A DNA stretch of 36,325 nucleotides from Verrucomicrobiota bacterium (GCA_016198745.1 JACQHZ010000285.1:1-36325); one strand, 5' to 3'; counted from the first letter of the stretch, positions 1 through 7,660 are shown. The notes: a model not told the origin generated them from the letters alone. Numbers and translations: made by a program.

Positions 1-39
1 CGTTCGGGGCGAGCCTGGATGAGTCTTCGACCACATGCA

Positions 40-53
40 CCCGCTTTCGCGGG
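40..53. repeat. short GC hairpin at left edge
   Basis: A perfect 5-bp stem (CCCGC / GCGGG) closes a 4-base loop and is followed by GAATGACG. It resembles the small intergenic palindromes common in bacterial chromosomes. It lies downstream of the stop codon of the minus-strand porin and could help end that transcript, but there is no T-run. Confidence 0.35.
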
Positions 54-123
54 AATGACGAGATGAGGCATGGTCTGAACAGTTCCAAAATTAGAATTGC
101 TGTCTTGATTATGGTTTTACCTG

Positions 124-1674
124 CTAAAACTGGAACACGGTCTGCAGGTAGAAGAAGTCCGCGTCCGCCGCGGAGCCGGTGTTGCGCAGATATTGCCCCG
201 CGAAAAAATGGCTGTAGCCGCCATGCAATTTCACCCATTTGGCAAGCGGATAGGTGGCGGTAAAATCAATCTCTTGGCCCGCGAAGTTGCCGGCCCGGTC
301 CCGCGCGGTGAGGCCGGCGCCGACGCCGCGCACCGGGGTCGTTGCGTTGGCGCGAAACCAAGCGTCACTGGTGTCGGCCAGCCAGAAGGCGTGGTAATCC
401 GCCTGCAACACGAGCTTTTCAACGGGTGTGATATTGAATTGAAACCGGCCCTCCTGCATGTTGCGCCAGGCAAACAGATCCATGTAACCGTAGAACTTGT
501 GATTGGTGGGAAAGAGATTCTGGAAGGAGTCGCTGTTGCCATCGCCTGGATTGCCGTCGCCCGAGGCGTAATCATATTCCAGTCCCAGACGGATTTTTTC
601 TTTTCCTTGAAAAGTGTAGCCACCCATGACATGCGCGGCATAGGCCATGAGCCGCTTCCGGGCAGTGGTGGCATTCATCAAATTGGTGTCCACGGAGTCC
701 GTGATGACCGAGCCCGTCTGGCCCGCCACTTCGAGGCCGTAGTCCCACGGCCCCAGTTTGCCGGGGACCGATTTTACGCGGGCGCCGAGCGTGGCGTAAT
801 CGCCCGCTTGCGTGCCCACCTGATCACCCGGTTTGTTGGTGCCCAGGTTGTAGCCCCCCACGGGAAAACCGGCGTCGTTGTCCCGCTTGTTGCGGTAAAG
901 GACGTAGAATTCCGTCACCTGCGGCGCGAGGTAATCCATCTGGTAATACATGCCGTAGAATTTGTCGTCGGCGTCCGGCACGTCAAAGTGCTTGGTGTAT
1001 TGTGACACCGGCATGACGGCGAAAGCCTCCAGATTCCAGTGCGCCTGCTGGAACCGGAATTTGAAGCCGTCAAAGACGCGGCCGATGTTGTTCCAGTCGA
1101 ATGCGCCCACCAGACGCTCGTCACCATAGCTCAGTTCTTGCCGCCCCGCCGTGACTCCAAACGGACACTCCTTGAAGTTGGCGACGGTCAGATTGGCCTG
1201 GCGAAGCGCGAAATTCTGGTCGCCCTCAGAACCGAAGAATCCCGGATCATCCGGCCGGGTTGACCCAATCTCCCGCGAATCCTGGGTCTGAAAATAGGCA
1301 TTACGCCATTCGTCAGGTTGATAGCGCAATCCCAGTCGAAAACGCTGGAGCAAATAGGAATCGTCCGTGATTGAAAGAGCGTTTCCCCTGCAGTCAAAAT
1401 CGAAATTGTTTTCGCGGCTCTCGAATCGCAGGCGTTCCTGCGCGTCAAAGATCAACCGCCCGTCATCCAAGCGCATGGGATCGCCCGGCCGCCAACCTTT
1501 CTCCGCGGGCTGCAAATCATTGGCGATGATGGGAGTCTTGAAGTCGTCGCCGGCGGCGGGCGCGACTTTTTTGAGCGCATCATCGGCCCACGCGCCGCCG
1601 ACTCCGCAGAGTGTGACTGCCGCCAGCGCCGCGATCTGGAGCATGTTTTCTGGGAAAACTCGGTTGGTTTTCAT
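124..1674 (-). CDS. alginate-export-family outer-membrane porin
   Basis: Predicted 516-residue outer-membrane beta-barrel of the alginate export / AlgE-like porin family, probably passing an anionic or small solute. Visible signs are an N-terminal signal peptide ending near ALAAVTLCGVGGAWA, a conserved early block with RLRFESRENN and FQTQDSRE, then AGRQELSYGDERLVGAFDW, which is characteristic of this family. Amphipathic strands alternate throughout and the protein ends in an aromatic residue (YLQTVFQF), as barrel proteins do. Two starts are possible: position 1686 (MQKLMKTN) or 1674 (MKTNRVF). I prefer 1674 because it is closer to a normal signal peptide. It follows the octaheme cytochrome on the same strand after a repeat-filled gap of about 110 bases, so the two may share a transcript. 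The substrate cannot be told from sequence. Confidence 0.8.
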   Translation of the reverse strand: MKTNRVFPENMLQIAALAAVTLCGVGGAWADDALKKVAPAAGDDFKTPIIANDLQPAEKGWRPGDPMRLDDGRLIFDAQERLRFESRENNFDFDCRGNALSITDDSYLLQRFRLGLRYQPDEWRNAYFQTQDSREIGSTRPDDPGFFGSEGDQNFALRQANLTVANFKECPFGVTAGRQELSYGDERLVGAFDWNNIGRVFDGFKFRFQQAHWNLEAFAVMPVSQYTKHFDVPDADDKFYGMYYQMDYLAPQVTEFYVLYRNKRDNDAGFPVGGYNLGTNKPGDQVGTQAGDYATLGARVKSVPGKLGPWDYGLEVAGQTGSVITDSVDTNLMNATTARKRLMAYAAHVMGGYTFQGKEKIRLGLEYDYASGDGNPGDGNSDSFQNLFPTNHKFYGYMDLFAWRNMQEGRFQFNITPVEKLVLQADYHAFWLADTSDAWFRANATTPVRGVGAGLTARDRAGNFAGQEIDFTATYPLAKWVKLHGGYSHFFAGQYLRNTGSAADADFFYLQTVFQF

Positions 1675-1686
1675 AAGTTTTTGCAT

Positions 1687-1792
1687 GGTTCACGGTTGAA
1701 GGAATTCAAGTTGGGAAGCGCCTGCCTGTGCGTGGGCGCACGCAGACAGGTCAACCGCTGAACCGTGAACCTGGAACTGTTGAACCATGCCC
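1687..1792. repeat. composite inverted repeat with GGTTCAN heptamers
   Basis: The gap between cytochrome and porin is filled by a repeat. GGTTCACGGTT at 1687-1697 is matched by its reverse complement AACCGTGAACC at 1761-1771. Between them is a strong hairpin at about 1729-1744 (TGCGTG / CACGCA, 4-base loop), with CCTG/CAGG further out. Read on the minus strand, 1751-1792 is a degenerate array of the heptamer GGTTCAN ending in CATGGTTCAA. Related arrays occur at 3586, 5305 and 13220, and a partial copy at 65-86. The hairpin could attenuate transcription between the two genes. Confidence 0.6.
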
Positions 1793-1798
1793 TTGTTT

Positions 1799-3385
1799 TC
1801 ACTGATTGTAACGTTCCTTGTACATTTTACGAAGGGCCTCGGCCTCCTCGGGCTTCAGGCCTTTCAACCAGACGTGCTCGTCCCACGTGAGCATCTCCTG
1901 GATTTTCTTCTCGTACTTCGCCTTGAGTTCGGGGCTTTTCTTGCCGGCCGTCTCAACCACCGACGGCAAGAACTTCATGTAGAAATGCTTGCCCACCTCA
2001 TACATGCCGTGCCAGTGCGTGTAGTCCGGTCCCATCATGCTGGCCCCATGACGCGCGCGCCGGCCCTCATGATGCCACAGTTCATAGAAAACCCACTGCA
2101 CTTCCTCCCCAAATGGCGACTTTGGGTTCAATATGCCATCCGCCTGCAGGTCATCCATCAATTTCTGGGCGGGACGGGCAAACTTGTCGTTGTACAAAAC
2201 CACCAGATCATCGAACTGCTTGTAGAAATTGTCCACATACGTGTCGCTATGGCAATTGAAGCAGGCGCCTTTCATTTTATCCCGTCGCATCTGCCAGGTG
2301 AGAATCGAGGCCACCTTTCTCGGAATGGTTTTGTTCGCGAGTTTTTCATTTTCGACAACCTTCTCAATGGTCTGAACGGTTGCACCGATCTTTGGAAGCG
2401 TTTTGTTCTCGGGATAATCTTCCTTGTATCCATCCTCGTAAACCACAAGGTTGAGCTTGGTGCTGATGACAGGACGAAGAGTCCAACTGATTCGCTCGCC
2501 CACGTCATGATTGCTGGCGGCGGCCACTCCATCTGGTGTCTTGTAACTGCTGATATGACAGGTGGCGCACGTTGGGGCCGCGGAGTAATCCTTGCCCAAA
2601 ATCCAGCTTTCTTCCTTGTCGAGGGCCATGCGATCCCGGTTGGCATGAAAGGCGATGCCGTGCTTGGACTCATTGTAAATCTCAATTTGGGGATGGTCCG
2701 GACCCATGTGACACTTGCCGCAATTTTCCGGCGCACGCGCCAGCTTGGCTTCAAAGGAATGTCGCGAGTGGCAGGCATGGCATGAGCCTTTGGATCCATC
2801 GGGATTCAGGCGTCCCATGCCGCTGTTGGGCCAGGTATCGGGATCAATGACCGGCTTCTTCTCCTTGCCCTTGCGGAGAACGGCGCCTTTTTCGTCCCGT
2901 TTGAATTTGATAATGCTGCCGTGGCACTGCCAGCAACCGTTCACCGCGTCGGCAATATTGCCGGGCATGCCCGCCACTTTTTCAGCCAGCACATTGTCAA
3001 GGCTGGCCAGGATTTCACCCGCCTTGGCATGATGGCTTCTTGAAAACTCGTCAAACTGCTGGGTATGGCATTGGGCGCAATCCTTCGGGGTGACCAGGGC
3101 CGAGACGTAAACCCCATGATGCAACCAGGCGTCGGGGTCTTCCTTTTTTGCCGTGTGACAGTCCGAACAGGAAATATCGTGCCGGGCATGCCGGGACCGC
3201 TCCCATTCCATCACCAGCGCTGGCGACTGTTTCCGGTGGCAGTTGACGCAGGCATCGGCCTTGCCGGGAGTTTTTTCGGCCGACGTGGGGGCGGCCCCAC
3301 ATGAAATCATGCCCGCCATCAAAAATATCAGTGGAAGGAATCCTCGCCGTCGGTCTGTTTGCATGGACGTGTTATTGGTTTTCAT
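1799..3385 (-). CDS. octaheme cytochrome c, hydroxylamine oxidoreductase (HAO) family
   Basis: A 528-residue exported multiheme cytochrome. Eight CXXCH haem sites are at residues 46, 73, 103, 151, 202, 222, 273 and 375. The C-terminal block WHHEGRRARHGASMMGPDY followed by THWHGMYEVGKHFY is the signature of the HAO/octaheme nitrogen-cycle family, not of NrfA or tetrathionate reductase. Members oxidise hydroxylamine or hydrazine, or work in reverse as nitrite/hydroxylamine reductases in the periplasm. The direction depends partly on a Tyr that cross-links the catalytic haem. Tyr455 in GPDY is a candidate, but I cannot align it rigorously. The N-terminus has a hydrophobic segment (FLPLIFLMAGMISCG) with a possible lipobox ending at Cys29. 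An alternative start is 3364. There is no C-terminal membrane helix and no partner cytochrome next door. It has an FNR-type site upstream and a porin downstream. Confidence 0.9.
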   Translation of the reverse strand: MKTNNTSMQTDRRRGFLPLIFLMAGMISCGAAPTSAEKTPGKADACVNCHRKQSPALVMEWERSRHARHDISCSDCHTAKKEDPDAWLHHGVYVSALVTPKDCAQCHTQQFDEFSRSHHAKAGEILASLDNVLAEKVAGMPGNIADAVNGCWQCHGSIIKFKRDEKGAVLRKGKEKKPVIDPDTWPNSGMGRLNPDGSKGSCHACHSRHSFEAKLARAPENCGKCHMGPDHPQIEIYNESKHGIAFHANRDRMALDKEESWILGKDYSAAPTCATCHISSYKTPDGVAAASNHDVGERISWTLRPVISTKLNLVVYEDGYKEDYPENKTLPKIGATVQTIEKVVENEKLANKTIPRKVASILTWQMRRDKMKGACFNCHSDTYVDNFYKQFDDLVVLYNDKFARPAQKLMDDLQADGILNPKSPFGEEVQWVFYELWHHEGRRARHGASMMGPDYTHWHGMYEVGKHFYMKFLPSVVETAGKKSPELKAKYEKKIQEMLTWDEHVWLKGLKPEEAEALRKMYKERYNQ

Positions 3386-3421
3386 GTTTTTTTAGGGTCG
3401 ATGATCAAATTCTGCGATCTC

Positions 3422-3427
3422 AGTCTA
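3422..3427 (-). promoter_or_regulatory. candidate -10 element for the octaheme cytochrome
   Basis: Read on the minus strand this is TAGACT, a 4-of-6 match to TATAAT. Its centre lies 32 bases downstream of the centre of the FNR-type palindrome at 3450-3463, exactly the spacing of a class II FNR/CRP promoter (activator at -41.5). The predicted transcript start is near 3415, about 30 bases before the start codon. Confidence 0.45.
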
Positions 3428-3449
3428 TGCCAACTTGACCTCGTTCCGC

Positions 3450-3463
3450 TTGATCAATGTCAA
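3450..3463 (-). promoter_or_regulatory. FNR/CRP-family binding site
   Basis: Minus-strand sequence TTGACATTGATCAA fits the FNR/ANR/DNR consensus TTGAT-N4-ATCAA with one mismatch (TTGAC). It lies 65-78 bases upstream of the cytochrome start codon. This suggests activation by an oxygen- or nitric-oxide-sensing CRP-family regulator, in keeping with a nitrogen-oxide role for the cytochrome. The regulator is not in the window. Confidence 0.6.
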
Positions 3464-3585
3464 TTTCGGCGTGAATGAGTTTCGCCTCACCGACTCCGAG
3501 CGCCTCCTAATGATGGGACGGAGGGAGTGTCTGGAAAAATCCGCCGTCTGACGCTACAGCAGCGTAGCTGCCAGGCCTGAAATAT

Positions 3586-3622
3586 GGGCATGGTTCAAGG
3601 TTCACGGTTCAGGGGTTCACGG
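3586..3622 (+). repeat. GGTTCAN heptamer array
   Basis: After GGGCAT come four near-tandem copies of a heptamer: GGTTCAA, GGTTCAC, GGTTCAG and GGGTTCAC. The array ends exactly where recognisable barrel-protein coding sequence begins. A reverse-oriented relative is at 1751-1792. A small hairpin (GCAGC GTA GCTGC) lies just upstream at 3559-3571. Confidence 0.65.
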
Positions 3623-4542
3623 ACGCAGCCGCCACTACCGCCGGCGGCGGGGCCGGCAATCCCTTTAACCGCGGGCGGTTTGCGGCGGTGCGCAACGATA
3701 ATCGTTTGCCGGTTGAAAATCGGCCTTTTTCGTTCACCAAACATACCGTGGACGCGGCCGCCGATTATCACGTGGTCTCGCCGCTGAACCTCATTTTGGA
3801 AGGCGGTTGGGAAGATTGGGAACGCGGCTATTTGCGAGTCAAAAGCACCGAGGAGGCGAAAGTCGGCAGTCGCGTGGTTTATCGGCCTTTCTCGAACGTC
3901 AAGATGGACGCGGGCTACCTGCACTACGACCGGTCGATGGAAGGTTATCAGACGGGCGCGACCGATGAGAATCCGGAAGCCATTGGCATGGTCAACTATG
4001 ACTGGGCGGATCGCGAGCGTCACAAAGGCAGGGGCGGGTTGCACGTGAGTCCGACGGACAAGCTGAACCTGGGGTTTGCCGGGGAGGTTTTCGATGACAC
4101 TTATGCGAGTGATTCGCGATTCGGGCTGAAAGATGGAGAAGGGTTCTCGAGTTCCGCCGATCTGAGCTATGCTTTCACCGAAGACATCACGTTTCATTCC
4201 GGTTATGTTTATGAGCAGGATCGCAGTCTGATGAAGTCCGGCGCCAAGGACGACACCTTCAACGCTGCCGGCGTCCTTGACGACAACTTCACGTCGGACA
4301 ATTTTAATCCGTACAATTACTGGAACAGCACCATTTCGGAGACAGTCCACACCGTCAATTCGGGGGTTGAATTCAAGTTTCTCAAGCAGAAGCTGGTGTT
4401 GGACTTGTCATACATCCTCTCCTTGGCGGAGCAGGACATCGATGCCGGGAATCCGAACGGAACCGTGAAACTGGCCAATGCGACCGCGCAGACGTGGCCG
4501 CAGATCCGAAGCGTGACGCATGAAATCAAGATTTCCCTTTCA
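3622..4542 (+). pseudogene. MtrB/PioB-family outer-membrane barrel, truncated at both ends
   Basis: The open frame runs from the heptamer array into the end of the neighbouring dehydrogenase. From about 3664 the translation (NPFNRGRFAAVRNDN, then GWEDWERGYLRVKSTEE and YVYEQDRSLMKSG) shows the alternating strands and the R/E-rich turns of the MtrB/PioB porins that sheath decahaem cytochromes for electron transfer through the outer membrane. About 300 residues remain of a family that usually exceeds 600. There is no signal peptide and no N-terminal CXXC. Homology stops after HEIKISLS at the dehydrogenase stop codon, beyond which the frame only reads that gene in antisense. The only start is an internal GTG at 3688 with no clear Shine-Dalgarno site. 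It is best read as a remnant of an extracellular electron-transfer locus. Family assignment is from strand pattern and local motifs, not from a search. Confidence 0.6.
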
Positions 4543-5283
4543 GATGGACGGCATGACGTTGCCGCCGCAGACGGGGATGTAGGCGCCGGTGATGTACGCG
4601 GCGAGATCGGAGGCCAGGAACGCCACGACGTTGGCGATGTCCTGTTCCAAGCCCCAACGTTTTAACGGCACGGCATTCAGATACCCATCGGGACGCCCCT
4701 TGGCGGGCCGATTCTCGCTGACCGTCCAGCCGGGCGCGACCTGATTGACAGTGATGCCGTGTTCGCCCACCTCCTTTGCCAGACAGCGCAACACGCCGTC
4801 CATGCCGCGCTTGCCGCTCACGTAGGCGGACTGTCCCGGCCAGCACTGCATGGCGCACTCGGTGTTGATGGCGATGACCCGTCCCCATTTCCGTGCGATC
4901 ATGCCCGGCACAAATGCCTGCGCCATGAGGACGTTGTGAAGAACGCAACTTTCGAACTGGGAGCGGTAGTCCTGCGGCGATTGCTTGAGCACGCGTTCCC
5001 ATTGATATTGAATCACCGCGTTGTTGACGATGATGTCCGGCGCGCCGAGACGACCGGTGACTTCGTTGCGCATCCGTTCCACGTCGGCCGGTTTCGTCAC
5101 GTCGGCTGACACGGTGCATGAGCGCGGGATTTCCTTGCTCAGCACGGCGGCCCGGTCGGCGTTCTTGTGATAGTGAATCGCCACCGACGCGCCGCAACGG
5201 GCGAGGGTGCGCGCCATGACGCAGCCGAGTTCGCCGGTCGCACCGGTGACCAGCGCAATGTGATGGGAAAGATCAATGTCCAT
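4540..5283 (-). CDS. short-chain dehydrogenase/reductase (FabG-like), Thr in place of catalytic Ser
   Basis: A 247-residue classical SDR that would reduce or oxidise a carbonyl/alcohol with NAD(P)H. The Rossmann motif TGATGELG is at residues 13-20, NNAV (for NNAG) at 87-90, and the catalytic pair Tyr154/Lys158 sits in YVSGK. The position 13 residues before the Tyr, normally Ser, is Thr141 (INTEC). Thr can sometimes replace it, so activity is possible but altered substrate use is likely. It is downstream of a second SDR and a URO-D-fold protein on the same strand, separated by a 51-base gap that carries another GGTTCAN array. Its stop codon coincides with the 3' break point of the MtrB-type remnant. 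The substrate is unknown. Confidence 0.85.
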   Translation of the reverse strand: MDIDLSHHIALVTGATGELGCVMARTLARCGASVAIHYHKNADRAAVLSKEIPRSCTVSADVTKPADVERMRNEVTGRLGAPDIIVNNAVIQYQWERVLKQSPQDYRSQFESCVLHNVLMAQAFVPGMIARKWGRVIAINTECAMQCWPGQSAYVSGKRGMDGVLRCLAKEVGEHGITVNQVAPGWTVSENRPAKGRPDGYLNAVPLKRWGLEQDIANVVAFLASDLAAYITGAYIPVCGGNVMPSI

Positions 5284-5304
5284 AATCGGGGAATTTTCTT
5301 TCGT

Positions 5305-5330
5305 TAAACTCTGAACCCTGAACCTCGAAC
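5305..5330 (-). repeat. GGTTCAN heptamer array (short)
   Basis: On the minus strand the gap between the two dehydrogenases reads GTTCGA, GGTTCAG, GGTTCAG, AGTTTAA. This is a two-to-four-copy version of the heptamer seen at 1751-1792 and 3586-3622. It occupies about half the gap and leaves no room for an obvious promoter of the downstream dehydrogenase. Confidence 0.5.
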
Positions 5331-5334
5331 GCTC

Positions 5335-6090
5335 TTACGCGCACACCGCCTGGTGGCCGCCGTCCACGATGAGGCCGATGCCGTTGATGTACGCCGCGTT
5401 GTCGGAACACAACATCGCGACCGCGTTGCCGATGTCTTCGGGCGTGCCGATCCGGCCCACCGGAACGCGTTGTTTGATGAAGGCGGCAGGTTCGGGTTTT
5501 TCCCAGTGAAATCGGGTCATATCGGTGAGGATCATGCCGGGCGCGACGGCGTTGCAGGTGATGCCGTGCGGACCAAGCGCGATGGCGAACGTTTTCATGA
5601 GCATGTGGAGACCGGCCTTCGACGCCGCGTAATCGCCCTGCGCCGCGCCGGTGACATTCACCGCCAACGAGGTGATGAAGATGATCCGTCCGCCCTTCCC
5701 GCGCCGGATCATTTCCTGCGCGACGATCTGGGTGCAGTGAAATGCGCCGGTGAGATTGACGTCCAGTGTCTTTTTGAACATCTCCTCGCTCATCTGCATG
5801 ATGTCCACGAACGGGCAGATGCCGGCATTGTTGACCAGCGCGTCAACCTGACCGAAGCGGGCGATCGTCGTCCGCGTCATGTCGGCCACCTGCGTCCGCT
5901 GGGTGATGTCACACGCCAATCCCAGCGCCTCGATCTTCTGTTCCCGGGCGAGTTGGGCGGCAGATTCCTCGGCTGTTTTTCCGTTCATGTCGGCGATGAC
6001 GATGTTCATGCCCCCGCGCGCGAGGCAGGCGGCAATGCCGAAGCCGATGCCGCGCGCGGCGCCGGTAATGATGGCGACTCTGTTTTTCAT
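5335..6090 (-). CDS. short-chain dehydrogenase/reductase (FabG-like)
   Basis: A 251-residue classical SDR with an intact active site: TGAARGIG at residues 9-16, NNAG at 87-90, Ser141, Tyr154 and Lys158 (YAASK), and the conserved C-terminal VDGGHQ. It likely interconverts a hydroxyl and a keto group on a small sugar- or polyol-derived substrate. The start is the ATG at 6090, inside a longer open frame: its first four bases form ATGA with the stop codon of the URO-D-fold gene, a classic translational coupling, and MKNRVAIITG is the normal SDR beginning. Together with the paralogue downstream this suggests a two-step oxidation/reduction on one substrate, as in sugar epimerisation through a keto intermediate. 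That pathway is inference. Confidence 0.88.
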   Translation of the reverse strand: MKNRVAIITGAARGIGFGIAACLARGGMNIVIADMNGKTAEESAAQLAREQKIEALGLACDITQRTQVADMTRTTIARFGQVDALVNNAGICPFVDIMQMSEEMFKKTLDVNLTGAFHCTQIVAQEMIRRGKGGRIIFITSLAVNVTGAAQGDYAASKAGLHMLMKTFAIALGPHGITCNAVAPGMILTDMTRFHWEKPEPAAFIKQRVPVGRIGTPEDIGNAVAMLCSDNAAYINGIGLIVDGGHQAVCA

Positions 6091-7100
6091 GTGCTGGGAC
6101 GAGGATGGGGTTTCTTCAAGCAAAACGCGCGGAACACATCCAGCATGTATTCGTAATGGGCGAGCGGCATTCCGGGGAAGATGGTGTTGGAAGTGGAGAA
6201 GATGTAGCCGCCGCCCGGCGCGCCGTGGGTCAGGCAATACAACGCCGACTCGCGGATGGCCTCCTTCGGACCGTCCTGCATGAGGTTGCACTGCACATTG
6301 CCCATCAGCGCCATCCTGCCATGAGTGCGGCGCTTGACCTCGGCGATGTCCAACCCCGCCATCGGGTCCACAGACTGGAAGCACGCCGCACCCAGCGAAA
6401 GAAAATCATCCAGGACGGGCATGATATTCCCGTCGGTATGCACGAAGGGAATGACGCCCCGTTTCTTGATGTGCGCGACCTGCCGGGCCAGATGCGGCGT
6501 CACCACCTCGCGAAACCGGCGGGGTGAAATAAACGGTCCTTGATTGTAAGCGACATCGTTGACCACGTGAATGAAATCCGCCCCGGCATCGGCCAGATGG
6601 TCAAAGCTGGCGATGGCCCGTCCCGTCCTGGCCTCGGCTTCCGCGTGGATGGCTTGCGGATTCTCGGCCAGGTCGAGCGCAAACCGGTCCCAGTCCTGGA
6701 TCGAGTCAATGCTCCAGACCGACCCGCCGACGATGCTGCCGATGAGAAGAGAATCGCCAAAACATTTCTTCGCAGCCCGCACTCCGTCCGGGTCGCTCCA
6801 CGGCCAATAGACCGCCAGCGCGTCCCACTGATAACGCTCGACGATGCGGCCGTAAATCTCCATGCAGCAGGCGATCTTCCGGTCCTTTTCGGTTCGGGTG
6901 CAACCGGCCCAACTGTGACGGTCGGGGAACTGCAGGCCAAACGCCTCATGCTCCAGCTCGAACATGACTTCAAAATGAGGCGGACGGTCCGGTTCCTCGA
7001 ACCGCAACGTCTTCAGGACGCGTTCCTTGCCGGTCATGGTTTGGTTGCTGCTCGGCGTGTTGAAAGCTGGTGGTTTGTTCGTTTCGTTTGCTGGCCGCAT
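6087..7100 (-). CDS. uroporphyrinogen-decarboxylase-fold protein (catabolic / methyltransferase-like type)
   Basis: A protein of up to 337 residues of the URO-D/CIMS superfamily. MTGKERVLKTLRFEEPDRPP is the typical opening of the non-haem branch. Later come FIHVVNDVAYNQGPFISPRR, FVHTDGNIMPVLDDF, MALMGNVQC and GGYIFSTSNTIFPGMP, which line the (beta/alpha)8 active site. The true HemE substrate-anchoring N-terminal motif is not seen, so haem synthesis is unlikely. Relatives act as corrinoid- or zinc-dependent methyltransferases, or sit in sugar-degradation clusters in Verrucomicrobiota and Planctomycetota with no known reaction. The ATG at 7037 matches the family start better than 7100. It overlaps the downstream dehydrogenase by four bases (ATGA), so the two are made together. 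Confidence 0.8.
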   Translation of the reverse strand: MRPANETNKPPAFNTPSSNQTMTGKERVLKTLRFEEPDRPPHFEVMFELEHEAFGLQFPDRHSWAGCTRTEKDRKIACCMEIYGRIVERYQWDALAVYWPWSDPDGVRAAKKCFGDSLLIGSIVGGSVWSIDSIQDWDRFALDLAENPQAIHAEAEARTGRAIASFDHLADAGADFIHVVNDVAYNQGPFISPRRFREVVTPHLARQVAHIKKRGVIPFVHTDGNIMPVLDDFLSLGAACFQSVDPMAGLDIAEVKRRTHGRMALMGNVQCNLMQDGPKEAIRESALYCLTHGAPGGGYIFSTSNTIFPGMPLAHYEYMLDVFRAFCLKKPHPRPST

Positions 7101-7243
7101 CCCTGGCGGCCTCGGATTGTGGCCGATGGGGATTCGATTTCCAAGAATGAAATGCCGGATAAGAATGGCAAATTGAACCTGACTTCCTCCCGCATCTTTC
7201 GAGATTCTCTCCGGGAGTCAGGGTCACCGCCGTTTTCAGGCGC

Positions 7244-7492
7244 CTATTCTTTCGGCTCCGTCAGATTGAGCAGGAAGCGCCACATCGGAACAACCTCGAT
7301 GGAACCGCGGCCGGTGACGATCTGTTCAGCCTCGTTTTTTGCAACGATGGTCCCGTGCTTGACGCCCAATTCGGCCATGGCCTCGCTCAACACCGCCACT
7401 TCCCGTTTCCTGGCTTGAGGTTCGGCCATGGATTCGCACACCTGAACCAGAGTCGGCGAGCGCCCGCGGGATGGAACAATGAAATCAGGATT
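7244..7492 (-). pseudogene. C-terminal remnant of a DUF4143 AAA ATPase
   Basis: About 82 codons are open between a TGA at 7493-7495 and the stop at 7244. The translation NPDFIVPSRGRSPTLVQVC then REVAVLSEAMAELGVKHG and ending IEVVPMWRFLLNL matches the C-terminal nuclease-like DUF4143 part of AAA_14 ATPases (pattern DF-V...LIQVC...RE...AL...G...T...I.V.P.W.WLL). The ATP-binding half is absent. A GTG at 7441 or ATG at 7429 could start a short peptide, but there is no sign that it is functional. It is a decayed accessory gene. Confidence 0.65.
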
Positions 7493-7660
7493 TCAAGCAT
7501 CGCGTAGTCTGGTAATTATTGTTATCAGTTTAAGCTAAAACTGGAAGGAAATATGACCAGTATAAGTTGGGAAGGCAACCTAAATTCGGCGATTGTCCGC
7601 CGCCGTCGCCTCTCTGATTTGTTGCCGGGTCCGCCTCGGCGGGACACCCGCGGTCCCATG

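Noticed and set aside
193-1005. 270-codon plus-strand open frame
   Set aside because: Antisense to the porin gene, with a His/Arg/Val-biased composition typical of the opposite strand of a GC-rich gene; no motif.
3310-3350. twin-arginine-like motif (RRRGFL) in the cytochrome leader
   Set aside because: c-type cytochromes are exported unfolded by Sec and receive haem outside; the charged n-region of a Sec or lipoprotein signal explains it better.
3595-4350. 251-codon minus-strand open frame
   Set aside because: Antisense to the MtrB-type remnant, whose translation is clearly barrel-like; the minus frame has no recognisable pattern.
5335-6384. 349-codon version of the second dehydrogenase with a 98-residue extension
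   Set aside because: The extension overlaps the URO-D-fold gene out of frame; the ATGA-coupled start at 6090 gives a normal SDR N-terminus.
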